A stretch of 64,000 nt of DNA from Pseudomonas protegens (GTDB lineage Bacteria > Pseudomonadota > Gammaproteobacteria > Pseudomonadales > Pseudomonadaceae), in NCBI RefSeq assembly GCF_013407925.2, contig NZ_CP060201.1, positions 868,001 to 932,000 of the forward strand, written 5' to 3'. The notes under the pieces were generated by a model. The model was given only the letters and a program-made list of their open reading frames with translations, did no database searches and had not been told where the DNA came from. Positions 1-8,170 of the stretch are shown piece by piece; the first letter of the stretch is position 1; the number at the start of each line of letters is the position of its first letter. The position numbers were made by a program, and so were the translations under genes.

Positions 1-18
1 TGCTTTGGTGGTCGCGCT

Positions 19-36
19 CTACTCCCTTGGTAGTAG
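19..36 (+). promoter_or_regulatory. Candidate ped/exa regulon operator, site 1
   Basis: CTACTCCCTTGGTAGTAG is an 18-base dyad-like box (CTACT ... AGTAG) about 135 bases upstream of the alcohol dehydrogenase start. Closely related boxes of the same length lie at 6863-6880 and 10910-10927, and a shorter relative at 16103-16116, each before another transcription unit of this locus. Binding by a LuxR-type regulator such as the AgmR-like protein encoded at 11597-12262 is inferred. Confidence 0.5.
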
Positions 37-169
37 GGCTTGTGGCGCGGGCCTAAATCAGGTGCCGACCGGGAACTATTCCCGGCAAGGGCGGGACTTT
101 TTCCGTATCTCAACACCCGCCCCGGGGCAGACCCTAGTCAGGCCAAAACCTCCACTGGGAACTGCAACC

Positions 170-2065
170 ATGACAATAAGATCGCTACCCGCCCTCTCCC
201 CCCTGAGCCTTGCCGTCCAGGCCCTGCTGCTGGCCGGCAGCCTGTCCCTGGGCGCGGCGGCCACAGCGGCCACCGCCCCGGCGGCACCTGCCAGCCAGAA
301 CGTGACCTGGGAAGACATCGCCAACGACCACCTGACCACCCAGGACGTGCTGCAGTACGGCATGGGCACCAACGCCCAGCGCTGGAGCCCCCTGGCCCAG
401 GTCAACGACAAGAACGTGTTCAAGCTGACCCCAGCCTGGTCCTACTCCTTCGGCGACGAGAAGCAGCGCGGCCAGGAATCCCAGGCCATCGTCAGCAACG
501 GCGTGGTCTACGTCACCGGCTCCTACTCCCGGGTATTCGCCCTGGACGCCAAGACCGGCAAACGCCTGTGGACCTACAACCACCGCCTGCCGGACAACAT
601 TCGCCCGTGCTGCGACGTGGTCAACCGCGGCGCGGCGATCTACGGCGACAAGATCTACTTCGGCACCCTCGACGCCCGGGTCATCGCCCTGGACAAGAAC
701 ACCGGCAAGGTGGTGTGGAACAAGAAATTCGGCGACCACAGCGCCGGCTACACCATGACCGGCGCCCCAGTGCTGATCAAAGACAAGACCAGCGGCAAGG
801 TGCTGCTGATCCACGGCAGCTCCGGCGATGAATTCGGCGTGGTCGGCCAGTTGTTCGCCCGCGACCCGGACACCGGCGAAGAGGTGTGGATGCGGCCCTT
901 CGTCGAAGGCCACATGGGCCGCCTGAACGGCAAGGACAGCACCCCCACCGGCGACGTCAAGGCGCCGTCCTGGCCCGACGACAAGACCACCGAAACCGGC
1001 AAGGTCGAGGCCTGGAGCCACGGCGGCGGCGCCCCTTGGCAGAGCGCCAGCTTCGATGCCGAAACCAACACCATTATCGTCGGCGCCGGCAACCCCGGGC
1101 CATGGAACACCTGGGCGCGCACCGCCAAAGACGGCAACCCCCACGACTACGACAGCCTGTACACCTCGGGCCAGGTCGGCGTCGACCCGAGCACCGGCGA
1201 AGTCAAATGGTTCTACCAGCACACGCCAAACGACGCCTGGGACTTCTCCGGCAACAACGAACTGGTGCTGTTCGACTACAAGGGCAAGGACGGCAAGGTG
1301 GTCAAGGCCACCGGCCACGCCGACCGCAACGGCTTCTTCTACGTGGTGGACCGCAACAACGGCAAATTGCAGAACGCCTTCCCCTTCGTCGACAACATCA
1401 CCTGGGCCAGCCACATCGACCTCAAGACCGGGCGCCCGGTGGAAAACGCAGGCCAGCGTCCGGCCAAGCCGCTGCCGGGTGAAACCAAGGGCAAGCCGGT
1501 GGAAGTCTCGCCGCCGTTCCTCGGTGGCAAGAACTGGAACCCCATGGCCTACAGCCAGGACACCGGGCTGTTCTACATCCCTGGCAACCAGTGGAAGGAG
1601 GAGTACTGGACCGAGGAAGTGAACTACAAGAAAGGCTCGGCCTACTTAGGCATGGGTTTCCGTATCAAGCGCATGTACGACGACCACGTCGGCACCCTGC
1701 GGGCCATGGACCCGACCACCGGCAAGCTGGTGTGGGAGCACAAGGAACACCTGCCACTGTGGGCCGGGGTCCTGGCGACCAAGGGCAACCTGGTGTTCAC
1801 CGGCACCGGCGACGGCTTCTTCAAGGCCTTCGACGCCAAGACCGGCAAGGAACTGTGGAAATTCCAGACCGGCAGCGGCATCGTCTCGCCGCCCATCACC
1901 TGGGAACAGGACGGCGAGCAGTACATCGGCGTGACCGTGGGCTACGGCGGCGCGGTGCCGCTGTGGGGCGGCGACATGGCCGAACTGACCAAGCCGGTGG
2001 CCCAAGGCGGCTCGTTCTGGGTGTTCAAGATCCCAAGTTGGGATAACAAGACCGCCCAACGCTGA
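170..2065 (+). CDS. exaA: PQQ-dependent (quinoprotein) alcohol dehydrogenase, Ca-type ExaA/PedE
   Basis: Periplasmic PQQ enzyme that oxidises primary alcohols such as ethanol to aldehydes and passes electrons to a cytochrome c. The reading frame is open further upstream, but the ATG at 170 gives a 631-residue protein with a typical signal peptide (hydrophobic core about residues 11-35, Ala-rich cleavage region), close to the usual length of this family. The vicinal disulfide of PQQ alcohol dehydrogenases is present as RPCCDVV (Cys147-Cys148). Repeated GxxxW-type propeller blades run throughout, such as TGKRLW, TGKVVW and TGKELW. The catalytic Asp lies in NDAWDFSGNNE (about Asp358). Ser two positions later, rather than Asp, marks the calcium-dependent rather than the lanthanide-dependent (PedH/XoxF) class. 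A pentapeptide-repeat gene follows, as in the P. putida ped cluster. The cytochrome partner is not in the window. Confidence 0.95.
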   Translation: MTIRSLPALSPLSLAVQALLLAGSLSLGAAATAATAPAAPASQNVTWEDIANDHLTTQDVLQYGMGTNAQRWSPLAQVNDKNVFKLTPAWSYSFGDEKQRGQESQAIVSNGVVYVTGSYSRVFALDAKTGKRLWTYNHRLPDNIRPCCDVVNRGAAIYGDKIYFGTLDARVIALDKNTGKVVWNKKFGDHSAGYTMTGAPVLIKDKTSGKVLLIHGSSGDEFGVVGQLFARDPDTGEEVWMRPFVEGHMGRLNGKDSTPTGDVKAPSWPDDKTTETGKVEAWSHGGGAPWQSASFDAETNTIIVGAGNPGPWNTWARTAKDGNPHDYDSLYTSGQVGVDPSTGEVKWFYQHTPNDAWDFSGNNELVLFDYKGKDGKVVKATGHADRNGFFYVVDRNNGKLQNAFPFVDNITWASHIDLKTGRPVENAGQRPAKPLPGETKGKPVEVSPPFLGGKNWNPMAYSQDTGLFYIPGNQWKEEYWTEEVNYKKGSAYLGMGFRIKRMYDDHVGTLRAMDPTTGKLVWEHKEHLPLWAGVLATKGNLVFTGTGDGFFKAFDAKTGKELWKFQTGSGIVSPPITWEQDGEQYIGVTVGYGGAVPLWGGDMAELTKPVAQGGSFWVFKIPSWDNKTAQR

Positions 2066-2071
2066 CCAACT

Positions 2072-2111
2072 TGTGGTGAGGGAGCTTGCTCCCGCTGGGC
2101 CGCGCAGCGGC
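2072..2111. repeat. REP element (GAGGGAGCTTGCTCCC family)
   Basis: A GGGAGCTTGCTCCC palindrome followed by a GC-rich tail, directly after the alcohol dehydrogenase stop. The same family recurs at 16146-16283 (paired), 43808-43855 and about 55515-55546. It may contribute to transcript-end stability. Confidence 0.75.
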
Positions 2112-2251
2112 GCCAAAACCAGCCCCAGGGATGTGCCCGACACACCCCAGGGGCCGGGTTCACCACGGCTACGCCCCCCCCAGGGCGCCGGCCGAGCGCC
2201 AGCCCGCGCCCTCGCCTCACCCGCCTTCACTCCCGCCTGGAGAACCGCACC

Positions 2252-2911
2252 ATGAACTACCTGCCCCTGGCCCTGCTGCTGAGCCTCTCCCCCGCCTTGG
2301 CCATGAACGTCGACGACGACGGCAACGACGTCCCGCTGACCGTCAACGGCTGCCTGATCGCCGAAGCCAGCCAATGCCCCGGCGCCAACCTGCGTGGCGC
2401 CAACCTGGCCAACCAGGACCTGCGCAAGATGAACCTGGCCGGCGCCGACCTCTCTGGCGCCGACCTGCGCCATGCCCAGCTGGACCTGGCCAACCTGGAA
2501 AAAGCCCGCCTGCAAGGCGCCAACCTGACCCGCGCCAGCCTGCAACAGAGCAACCTGCGGCTGGCGGACTTCACCGACGCCAAGCTGATGGCGATCCAGG
2601 GCTGGGGCCTGTTTGCCCAGGGCGCGCAATTTGAGAACGCCAACCTCAGCGCGGCCTATCTGCAATTTGCCCGGCTGTCCGGGGCCAAGCTGCACCGGGC
2701 CAACCTGCAGGCGGCGGATCTGGAAATGGCCTGGTTGAGCAAGGCGGATCTGCAAGGGGCCAATTTGAGTGAGGCCAATCTGCAAGAGGCCAAGTTCGGC
2801 GAGAGCAATCTGGAACGCGCCGATTTGCGCGGGGCGCGGCAGCATTATGGGAATTTTCAGGATGCCAATATGGAGGGGTGCCAGGGGTGTCCGGGGAGTT
2901 GGGATAAGTAG
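2252..2911 (+). CDS. Exported pentapeptide-repeat protein of the PQQ-alcohol locus
   Basis: A 219-residue protein with a signal peptide (about residues 1-17, ending ALA) followed by an almost continuous run of A(D/N)LxX pentapeptides from about residue 45 to 195, e.g. ANLRG, ADLSG, ADLRH, ANLEK. These are predicted to fold as a right-handed quadrilateral beta-helix. A Cys-rich tail (GCQGCPG) closes the protein. A GGAG ribosome site precedes the ATG. Pentapeptide proteins sit next to the quinoprotein dehydrogenase in the P. putida ped cluster; their molecular role is not known, though a periplasmic structural role is plausible. From about base 2690 codons switch from C-ending to G/T-ending, unlike the first two thirds. 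Confidence 0.85.
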   Translation: MNYLPLALLLSLSPALAMNVDDDGNDVPLTVNGCLIAEASQCPGANLRGANLANQDLRKMNLAGADLSGADLRHAQLDLANLEKARLQGANLTRASLQQSNLRLADFTDAKLMAIQGWGLFAQGAQFENANLSAAYLQFARLSGAKLHRANLQAADLEMAWLSKADLQGANLSEANLQEAKFGESNLERADLRGARQHYGNFQDANMEGCQGCPGSWDK

Positions 2912-2948
2912 GCCGTTGCCCCAGGCATGACCAAGCGCCTCGCTGTAC

Positions 2949-2981
2949 CTGCTATTGGAACAATCGCCAGTTCAATAGCAG
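2949..2981. terminator. Hairpin between convergent genes
   Basis: CTGCTATT pairs with AATAGCAG, extended by GAAC/GTTC with one bulged G, around an 8-base loop. It lies between the pentapeptide gene (+) and hipA (-) and could act on both strands. There is no T-run, so intrinsic termination is uncertain. Confidence 0.5.
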
Positions 2982-2992
2982 CTACAGCCACG

Positions 2993-4255
2993 CTAGCTGA
3001 GTCGCGCAAGGTTTTCGTCGATGCGCGCCTGAATCATGCTCAGGGTGTCCACGCTGATGCCACCCGGGAACCGGGACCGGGCGCTGCGGGCAAAGCCGCT
3101 GGCAACCTGGCAGATGTGCTCGATGATATCGGTGGCCTCCCTCACCGAGAGTTCCGCCTCCACCGCCGCGAGCCTGAGCAAGTGCTTGCGAGTGATGTGC
3201 AACGCCTCGCCCAATACGTCCATCTGGTGATAGCCGCCCGGCCCCTCGCAGAAGGTCACGTCGTAAGCCGGCGCCAGCTTCCACTGGCCGCTCGACGACA
3301 TAAGGTAGGCAAAATTCTTCGGGTGGTCGTCACGGTTGTTGAACGCCACGTTGAACACAATCCGGGCAAAGGCCTGCGCCTTTTCCCGCACATCATTGCA
3401 GCAGTACTGGGTTGCCCGCAGGAAATTGCTGTAGTCCAGCGCCCCGGCTGCTCGGTAGTCCGCACCGGTAAAGGCGGCGAGGCTTTGCATGGGCACGCGC
3501 ATGTCTTTGTGCCGGTCGAATCTTCGGGTGGCGAAGGCCGCCTGCCCATTGGGTAGCTCGAAGTGTTCACTGTCCGACGTTTCGATGGCGCATTCGCGCA
3601 AGCATTGCGCGTAGACAGCTTCGATAGCACAGACCTCGGGGTGTTCACCCGCTCCCGGGAACTTGATCAACCAGGCTTCCAGGCCTGATGCCGCCGCCGT
3701 GCTGAAACGCCCTCCCGCAGGGTCGCGATAGAGCAAGGCCTTGGGTCGAGCGCCCTGCGGCGAGCCGCCCATGCGCAGCAGTCGCTGCAGAAACTCCCCG
3801 CCCTGACCATTGAGCACCTCCTGAACTTCGGCAGCCAGTCGCTCAAGGGGAACCTCTTCAGGCGCCATGAACAGCTCCGGCGCCACAGGCTCGAACGACA
3901 TCGCGCCCATGGCTTGGGTGCCGATATAGGTCAGTCGCTCCAAAGGACCAATCTGCGCGGGGTTGAGACCACGGCGTTTGAACAAGCGATCCATCAGCAA
4001 CATGCCCCAACCGTCAGGCAGCGAGTCATAGACCGGCCCCGGCAGCCACAGTTGATGATCGGGAAAGTCCCGACGCAGCCTCGGGCCCTTGAGCGGCAAG
4101 CGCAAGGCCGACAGTTCCAGGCCGCGATCCTGTGCCTCCTCGCTGTACTCGAAGGCAATCAAGGGGCGGCCGGTCAGCGCCGTCGTGGATACCAGCGAAC
4201 CCCAGCGCCAGTGCTCCCCCCAACCGTCGTAGTAGACATCGACTTGCTTAAGCAT
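2993..4255 (-). CDS. hipA: HipA-family serine/threonine kinase toxin
   Basis: A 420-residue HipA-type kinase. In the characterised HipA this enzyme phosphorylates glutamyl-tRNA synthetase and induces dormancy; the target here is unknown. The C-terminal kinase motifs are clear: NNRDDHPKNFAYL (about residues 305-317, catalytic loop) and LAPAYDVTF (about 328-336, metal-binding DFG-equivalent). GRPLIAFEY-type N-terminal subdomain sequence and MGAMSFEP are also typical. The ATG at 4255 was chosen because it overlaps the end of the antitoxin gene by 8 bases, a normal hipBA arrangement; the frame stays open upstream but those residues are non-family. The module sits in the middle of the alcohol-oxidation locus with an AT-rich upstream region, which suggests insertion by transfer. 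Confidence 0.9.
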   Translation of the reverse strand: MLKQVDVYYDGWGEHWRWGSLVSTTALTGRPLIAFEYSEEAQDRGLELSALRLPLKGPRLRRDFPDHQLWLPGPVYDSLPDGWGMLLMDRLFKRRGLNPAQIGPLERLTYIGTQAMGAMSFEPVAPELFMAPEEVPLERLAAEVQEVLNGQGGEFLQRLLRMGGSPQGARPKALLYRDPAGGRFSTAAASGLEAWLIKFPGAGEHPEVCAIEAVYAQCLRECAIETSDSEHFELPNGQAAFATRRFDRHKDMRVPMQSLAAFTGADYRAAGALDYSNFLRATQYCCNDVREKAQAFARIVFNVAFNNRDDHPKNFAYLMSSSGQWKLAPAYDVTFCEGPGGYHQMDVLGEALHITRKHLLRLAAVEAELSVREATDIIEHICQVASGFARSARSRFPGGISVDTLSMIQARIDENLARLS

Positions 4256-4565
4256 CGGCGGACTTCCTTTTGACGCGCTGCCGCTGGGCGCCCTGTTCAT
4301 AACGGAGGATGTCGTCGATGCTGTCCAGCTGCGGCAGGAACAATTGCTCCAGCTCGCGAAGACGCCCCAGCACCATCGCCACGCGAACCACGCTGTCGAA
4401 TGCGACACTACGCCCGGCCTCCAGATTGGACAGGGTGCCAACCCCGATGCCGGCACGGGCGGCGACTTCGGCCTGAGTCATCTGCTGGGACAGGCGTTCC
4501 TGGCGCAGGCGGGTGCAAAGCAGCTTGAGCACCTCATCCGGCCTGGCAAGCGTTAAATTCAGCAT
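4248..4565 (-). CDS. hipB: HipB-like XRE-family antitoxin/autorepressor
   Basis: A 105-residue DNA-binding protein with a helix-turn-helix at about residues 20-60 (LSQQMTQAEVAARAGIGVGT then LSNLEAGRSV). In hipBA systems this protein neutralises HipA and represses the operon. The ATG at 4565 has an AAGGA about 12 bases upstream; a GTG at 4592 would extend the protein to 114 residues and is less likely. The tail is Lys/Arg-rich (RQRVKRKSADA). Its last 8 bases overlap hipA, so the two are probably translationally coupled. Confidence 0.88.
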   Translation of the reverse strand: MLNLTLARPDEVLKLLCTRLRQERLSQQMTQAEVAARAGIGVGTLSNLEAGRSVAFDSVVRVAMVLGRLRELEQLFLPQLDSIDDILRYEQGAQRQRVKRKSADA

Positions 4566-4591
4566 ATCGAGTGTTAAATCCTTAAATCTCA

Positions 4592-4654
4592 CATAACACT
4601 CAAAATTATAGAGTTATGCTGGAAATTTATGAAGAACCCAATAACTTCATAAAT
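4592..4654. promoter_or_regulatory. hipBA operator/promoter region with two inverted repeats
   Basis: An imperfect repeat (CATAACACTC ... GAGTTATG, 4592-4618) and a perfect 10-base repeat (ATTTATGAAG at 4625-4634, CTTCATAAAT at 4645-4654, 10-base spacer) lie just upstream of the antitoxin start in very AT-rich DNA. Paired operators upstream of hipBA are the norm for this family, so HipB binding is inferred. Confidence 0.6.
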
Positions 4655-4727
4655 CTGATTTTTATCCCGTGAATTAGCAAAATAATAAGCAAAATACTGA
4701 ATTTATCTTGCCGCTTACCACTTGTAG

Positions 4728-5369
4728 CTAGCCGCTGCTCACCCGCACCACCCCCATATCAATCCCCAAATGCACCAACTCCGCATGGGAACTGACCTGC
4801 AGCTTGCTCTTGAGCAAGGTCAAATGGTTCGACACAGTCTTGGCGCTGATGCACAGCTGCTCGGCAATCACCCGCACCGGGGTGCCCTTGGCCAGCATCA
4901 CGAAGATCTCCAGCTCGCGCTGGGTCATGCTCTGCAAGCGCGGGTCGCTGCTGTTCTGCGCCGGGGTGCAGGCCAGTTGCGTGGCCAGGGGCTGTTCGAT
5001 GTAGGCATGCCCGGCCAGTACTCGGTGCACCGCTTCGATCAGCACCTGGGGCGCAGAGTTCTTGGTCAGGTAGCCCGAGGCACCCGCCTCCAGGGCCTGG
5101 CGCACCAGGGGCAGTTCGTCGTGCATGCTGAAAAACAGCACCCGCAGCTGCGGCAGGCGCTGGCGCAGGCGGCGGGTGGTCTCCAGGCCGCTGATGCCCG
5201 GCAGGCCGAAATCCATGATCACCAGGTTCGGCACTTCTTCGGCAACCCGGGTCAAGGCCTCTTCGCCGCTGGCGGCTTCGCGCACCTGCATCGCCGGCAA
5301 TACCGCGCGCAGCAGGCTGGCGTAACCCTGGCGGACCACGGCGTGGTCATCCACCAACAAGATGTTCAT
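4728..5369 (-). CDS. LuxR/NarL-family response regulator
   Basis: A 213-residue two-component regulator. The receiver domain (residues 1-120) has the acidic pair VDDH, phospho-acceptor Asp53 (IMDFGLPG) and Lys103 (YLTKNS). The C-terminal LuxR-type HTH occupies about residues 145-205 (LTQRELEIFVMLAKG is read as QRELEIFVML, then KTVSNHLTLLKSKL). The start overlaps the stop of the kinase gene by one base (TGATG), so the two are cotranscribed. A kinase/LuxR-regulator pair occupies the same place in the P. putida ped cluster, between the pentapeptide gene and the ABC genes, which points to control of PQQ-alcohol oxidation. Confidence 0.92.
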   Translation of the reverse strand: MNILLVDDHAVVRQGYASLLRAVLPAMQVREAASGEEALTRVAEEVPNLVIMDFGLPGISGLETTRRLRQRLPQLRVLFFSMHDELPLVRQALEAGASGYLTKNSAPQVLIEAVHRVLAGHAYIEQPLATQLACTPAQNSSDPRLQSMTQRELEIFVMLAKGTPVRVIAEQLCISAKTVSNHLTLLKSKLQVSSHAELVHLGIDMGVVRVSSG

Positions 5370-6640
5370 CAGGCCTCCAGGGGCATGTTCAGGGGCATGT
5401 TCAAGGCCAGCGCCCAACCGGCGCCGGGACGGCTGAGGATGTGCAGTTCGCCGCCCAGGCTGCGGGCCCGTTCGGCCATCGAGTGCAGGCCGACGCCGGG
5501 GCGCTGGGGCTGGCGCGCGCCGCAACCGTTGTCGCGCACCAGCAGGCGCAGGCCCCGGGCGCTGCGTTGCAGGCGCACCCGTACCTGGCTGGCGTCGGCG
5601 TGCCGGGCGACATTGGTCAGCGCTTCTTGCAGCAGGCGGTAGAGGTGGGTCTTGCTGGCGCTGGGCAACGCTGGCAGGTCGGCGCCGACCCGCAATTGGC
5701 AGTCGATGCCCTGGCTGTCCTGCCATTGGCTCACCAGCAGGCCGAAGGCTTCGGCCAGCGGCAGGTGCTGCAGCACCACCGGGTACAGGTCCTGCACCAG
5801 GGCGCGAAAGCCTTGCTGCAAGCGCTCGCAGTTGAGCTCCAGGGCCTGGGCCGTGTGCTCCACCACCGTCGGCTGGTCGGCCACCATGCGCAGCAGGCAG
5901 ACCTGGGCGCGGATGCCCGCCAGGTATTGCCCGAGGTCGTCGTGCAGGGTCTGCGCCAGGTAGGTGCGCTCACGCTCCTGCACCGCCAGCAGGGCCTGGG
6001 TCAGTTGCGCGTTGTCGGCGCGGGTCTGTTCCAGGGTCGCGGTCATGCGGTTGAAGTGCCCGGCCAGTTGCCGCGCCTCCGGCAGGCCGGCTTCGCGCAG
6101 GCGCACCGCCAGTTGCCCGCCGGACACCTGCTGCAAGGCGCGCAGCAAATCATCCAGCAAGCCCATGCCGCGGCGCACGGCCCAACGGATGGTCAGCAGG
6201 CTCAGGAACAGGGCCAGGCCGCACAGGCTCAACAGCTGTTGCAGGGAATCCCAGACTTCGTCGATCTCATCCCGCGCGTCCACGGCGATCAGAACTCTGC
6301 GGCCGTCGCCCAGGTCCAGTTCGCGGGCGCTGTGGCGGCGCTCGCTGAACAGCTGGCGGCCGAGCCAGGCGTCCAGCCCGGCCTCTTCCGGCATGCGGGC
6401 CGCCTCGTCAGGCGCCAGCCAGTGCACCCGCACATGGCGCAGGCTCTGGGTCAGGTGCGGTTGCAGGCCCGCCGGGTTGCGCGCGGCGCTGTCGCTGAGG
6501 TACTCCACCACCGCCTCGGCGGACTGCAATTCACGTTCGACATCGGCCACCGCCTGATGCAGCAGCAAGGCGGCGCAGGCCAGGGTCACCACGGCAAAGA
6601 ATGCCGTGACCCACAGGTTGATCCGCCACAGCGCCGACAT
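5369..6640 (-). CDS. Membrane sensor histidine kinase, MoxY/LapD-type N-terminus
   Basis: A 423-residue kinase: TM1 at about residues 10-28, a periplasmic domain of about 105 residues resembling the LapD/MoxY sensor fold, TM2 at about 135-155, HAMP, a HisKA_3 dimerisation domain with the phospho-acceptor His233 (LAQTLHDDLGQYLAG), and an HATPase domain (N box NVARHAD, G box DNGCG). This architecture is that of NarX/UhpB-type kinases that partner LuxR-type regulators, matching the next gene. MoxY is the methanol-oxidation kinase homologue, which fits the locus. The ligand cannot be told from sequence. Confidence 0.92.
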   Translation of the reverse strand: MSALWRINLWVTAFFAVVTLACAALLLHQAVADVERELQSAEAVVEYLSDSAARNPAGLQPHLTQSLRHVRVHWLAPDEAARMPEEAGLDAWLGRQLFSERRHSARELDLGDGRRVLIAVDARDEIDEVWDSLQQLLSLCGLALFLSLLTIRWAVRRGMGLLDDLLRALQQVSGGQLAVRLREAGLPEARQLAGHFNRMTATLEQTRADNAQLTQALLAVQERERTYLAQTLHDDLGQYLAGIRAQVCLLRMVADQPTVVEHTAQALELNCERLQQGFRALVQDLYPVVLQHLPLAEAFGLLVSQWQDSQGIDCQLRVGADLPALPSASKTHLYRLLQEALTNVARHADASQVRVRLQRSARGLRLLVRDNGCGARQPQRPGVGLHSMAERARSLGGELHILSRPGAGWALALNMPLNMPLEA

Positions 6641-6642
6641 GC

Positions 6643-6771
6643 CTAGCGCCCCGGCACCAGCGGCAGCGCTTGGGGCAGCACCGGGCGCGGGCCGTGCAGG
6701 CGGTCGACGCCGATCAGGCTGAGGATCAGCAGCAAGGGCAGGAGCAGCACTTTGATGATGCGCATGAGCAT
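6643..6771 (-). CDS. Small single-span membrane/secreted protein, 42 residues
   Basis: A short open frame starting MLMRIIKVLLLPLLL with one strong hydrophobic segment (residues 3-20) and a Pro-rich tail ending LPLVPGR. A GAGAG ribosome site lies 5-6 bases before the ATG, and the gene ends 3 bases before the kinase start, so it looks like the first gene of this operon. It could be a signal-anchored periplasmic peptide acting with the kinase. I do not recognise a family. Position, spacing, ribosome site and composition favour a real gene. Confidence 0.6.
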   Translation of the reverse strand: MLMRIIKVLLLPLLLILSLIGVDRLHGPRPVLPQALPLVPGR

Positions 6772-6862
6772 CTCTCTCAAGGTTCGGGCTCAGGGCTCGG
6801 GGCGGGTTCGGCCAGGGTCGGGGCCGCTGGGACCATGCTAAGACCGCCGCACCCGCGCCGGG

Positions 6863-6880
6863 CTACTACCTTGGTACTGC
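6863..6880 (+). promoter_or_regulatory. Candidate ped/exa regulon operator, site 2
   Basis: CTACTACCTTGGTACTGC lies in the divergent region between the small-protein/kinase operon (start 6771) and the ABC transporter operon (start 6956). It shares 15 of 18 positions with site 3. It could serve both directions. Confidence 0.5.
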
Positions 6881-6955
6881 CCGAGCGCTACTTTCTGCAT
6901 ATTTCCCCGCCCCGACGCTGTTCCTATGCTGGCGCCACCTGCCGTGGAGTGCCTT

Positions 6956-8140
6956 ATGCACCAGCCTGCCCCGCTTATCCTGACCTGCCTGTTGGCCCTG
7001 ACCTCGGCCCTGTTGCCCATGGCCGCCAGCCAGGCCACGGAGGAATCGCTGCAAGTGCGCATCGGCTACCTGGGCTATCGCCCCGACCCCGGCCCGCTGC
7101 TGTCCAACATCATCCCCGAGCCTGCCGACGCCGGGCTGCAAGGCGCGCAGCTGGCGATTGTCGACAGCAACAGCACCGGGCGCTTTCTCAAGCAGCAGTT
7201 CCAGCTCGACAGCGCCAGCGTCGACAGCCCCGAAGCCTTGCTGCAAGCGGCCAAGGCCCAGCACGATCAGGGCCTGCGGCTGTTCGTGGTGAATGCCCCG
7301 GCAGCCAGCCTGCGCCAGTTGTCCGCCGCCCTGCCCGACAGCCTCTTGTTCAACGCCGGCAGCCCCGACGACGCCCTGCGCAGCAGCCAATGCCTGAGCA
7401 ACGTGCTGCACAGCCTGCCCGGCCGGGCGATGCTGGCCGACGCCCTGGTGCAGTTCATGGTGCTGCGCAAATGGCAACGGGCCTTGCTCATCGTCGGCCA
7501 GACCGAGGATGACCGGGCCTATGCCGATGCCCTGCGCCGGGCCACCCAGCGCTTCGGCGTGAAGCTCGTCGCGGAAAAACCCTGGACCTTCGACAACGAC
7601 CAGCGCCGCAGCGCCCAGGCCGACATGCCGCTGTTCACCCAGACCGCCGAATACGACGTGGTGCTGGTGGCCGACGAGCGCGGCGACTTCGGCGAATACC
7701 TGCCCTACCAGACCTGGTTCCCGCGCCCGGTGGCCGGCACCCAGGGCCTGACCCCCACCGGCTGGCACAAGAGCGTGGAAACCTTCGGCGCCGCGCAACT
7801 GCAAAAGCGCTTCGAAGCCCAGGCCGGACGCTGGATGAACGACCGCGACTTCGCCGCCTGGATGGCCGTGCGCAGCGTCGCCAGCGCGGTGAGCAAACTG
7901 CGCCAGGCCGAGCCTCGGGCCCTGCAGACGCTGCTGCTCAGCGAGCAGTTGCCCCTGGACGGGTTCAAGGGCCGCAAGCTCAGCTACCGGCCGTGGAACG
8001 GCGAACTGCGCCAGCCGATTCCCCTGGTGCAGCCCCGGGCCCTGGTCAGCACTTCGCCCCAGGACGGCTTCCTGCACCCCTTCAACGAAATGGACAGCCT
8101 GGGCTACGACCGCCCCGAAGTGACCTGCCGCTACCCCTGA
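6956..8140 (+). CDS. Periplasmic substrate-binding protein of the PQQ-alcohol-associated ABC system
   Basis: A 394-residue exported protein (signal peptide about 1-28, SQA cleavage) of the branched-chain-type binding-protein fold (IGYLGYRPDPGP start, long alternating alpha/beta sequence). The ATG at 6956 is preferred over one 30 bases earlier because GGAG lies 6-7 bases upstream and the signal peptide then begins normally. It heads a four-gene run (binding protein, beta-propeller, ATPase, permease) that recurs next to PQQ alcohol dehydrogenases in many proteobacteria and has its own set of TIGRFAM models. What it carries is not established; alcohol, aldehyde or acid movement has been suggested in P. 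putida. Confidence 0.88.
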   Translation: MHQPAPLILTCLLALTSALLPMAASQATEESLQVRIGYLGYRPDPGPLLSNIIPEPADAGLQGAQLAIVDSNSTGRFLKQQFQLDSASVDSPEALLQAAKAQHDQGLRLFVVNAPAASLRQLSAALPDSLLFNAGSPDDALRSSQCLSNVLHSLPGRAMLADALVQFMVLRKWQRALLIVGQTEDDRAYADALRRATQRFGVKLVAEKPWTFDNDQRRSAQADMPLFTQTAEYDVVLVADERGDFGEYLPYQTWFPRPVAGTQGLTPTGWHKSVETFGAAQLQKRFEAQAGRWMNDRDFAAWMAVRSVASAVSKLRQAEPRALQTLLLSEQLPLDGFKGRKLSYRPWNGELRQPIPLVQPRALVSTSPQDGFLHPFNEMDSLGYDRPEVTCRYP

Positions 8141-8170
8141 TCCGATAACCACAACAACAAGGAATCCGCC

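Noticed and set aside
185..1414. Long minus-strand open frame across the alcohol dehydrogenase gene
   Set aside because: Its composition (GVGAGAV-type runs) and exact overlap with a strong quinoprotein gene show it is an antisense shadow of GC-rich coding DNA. Several others (e.g. 1646-2845, 6866-8662, 9765-11573, 22056-23501, 58807-60837, 62011-63984) were dropped for the same reason.
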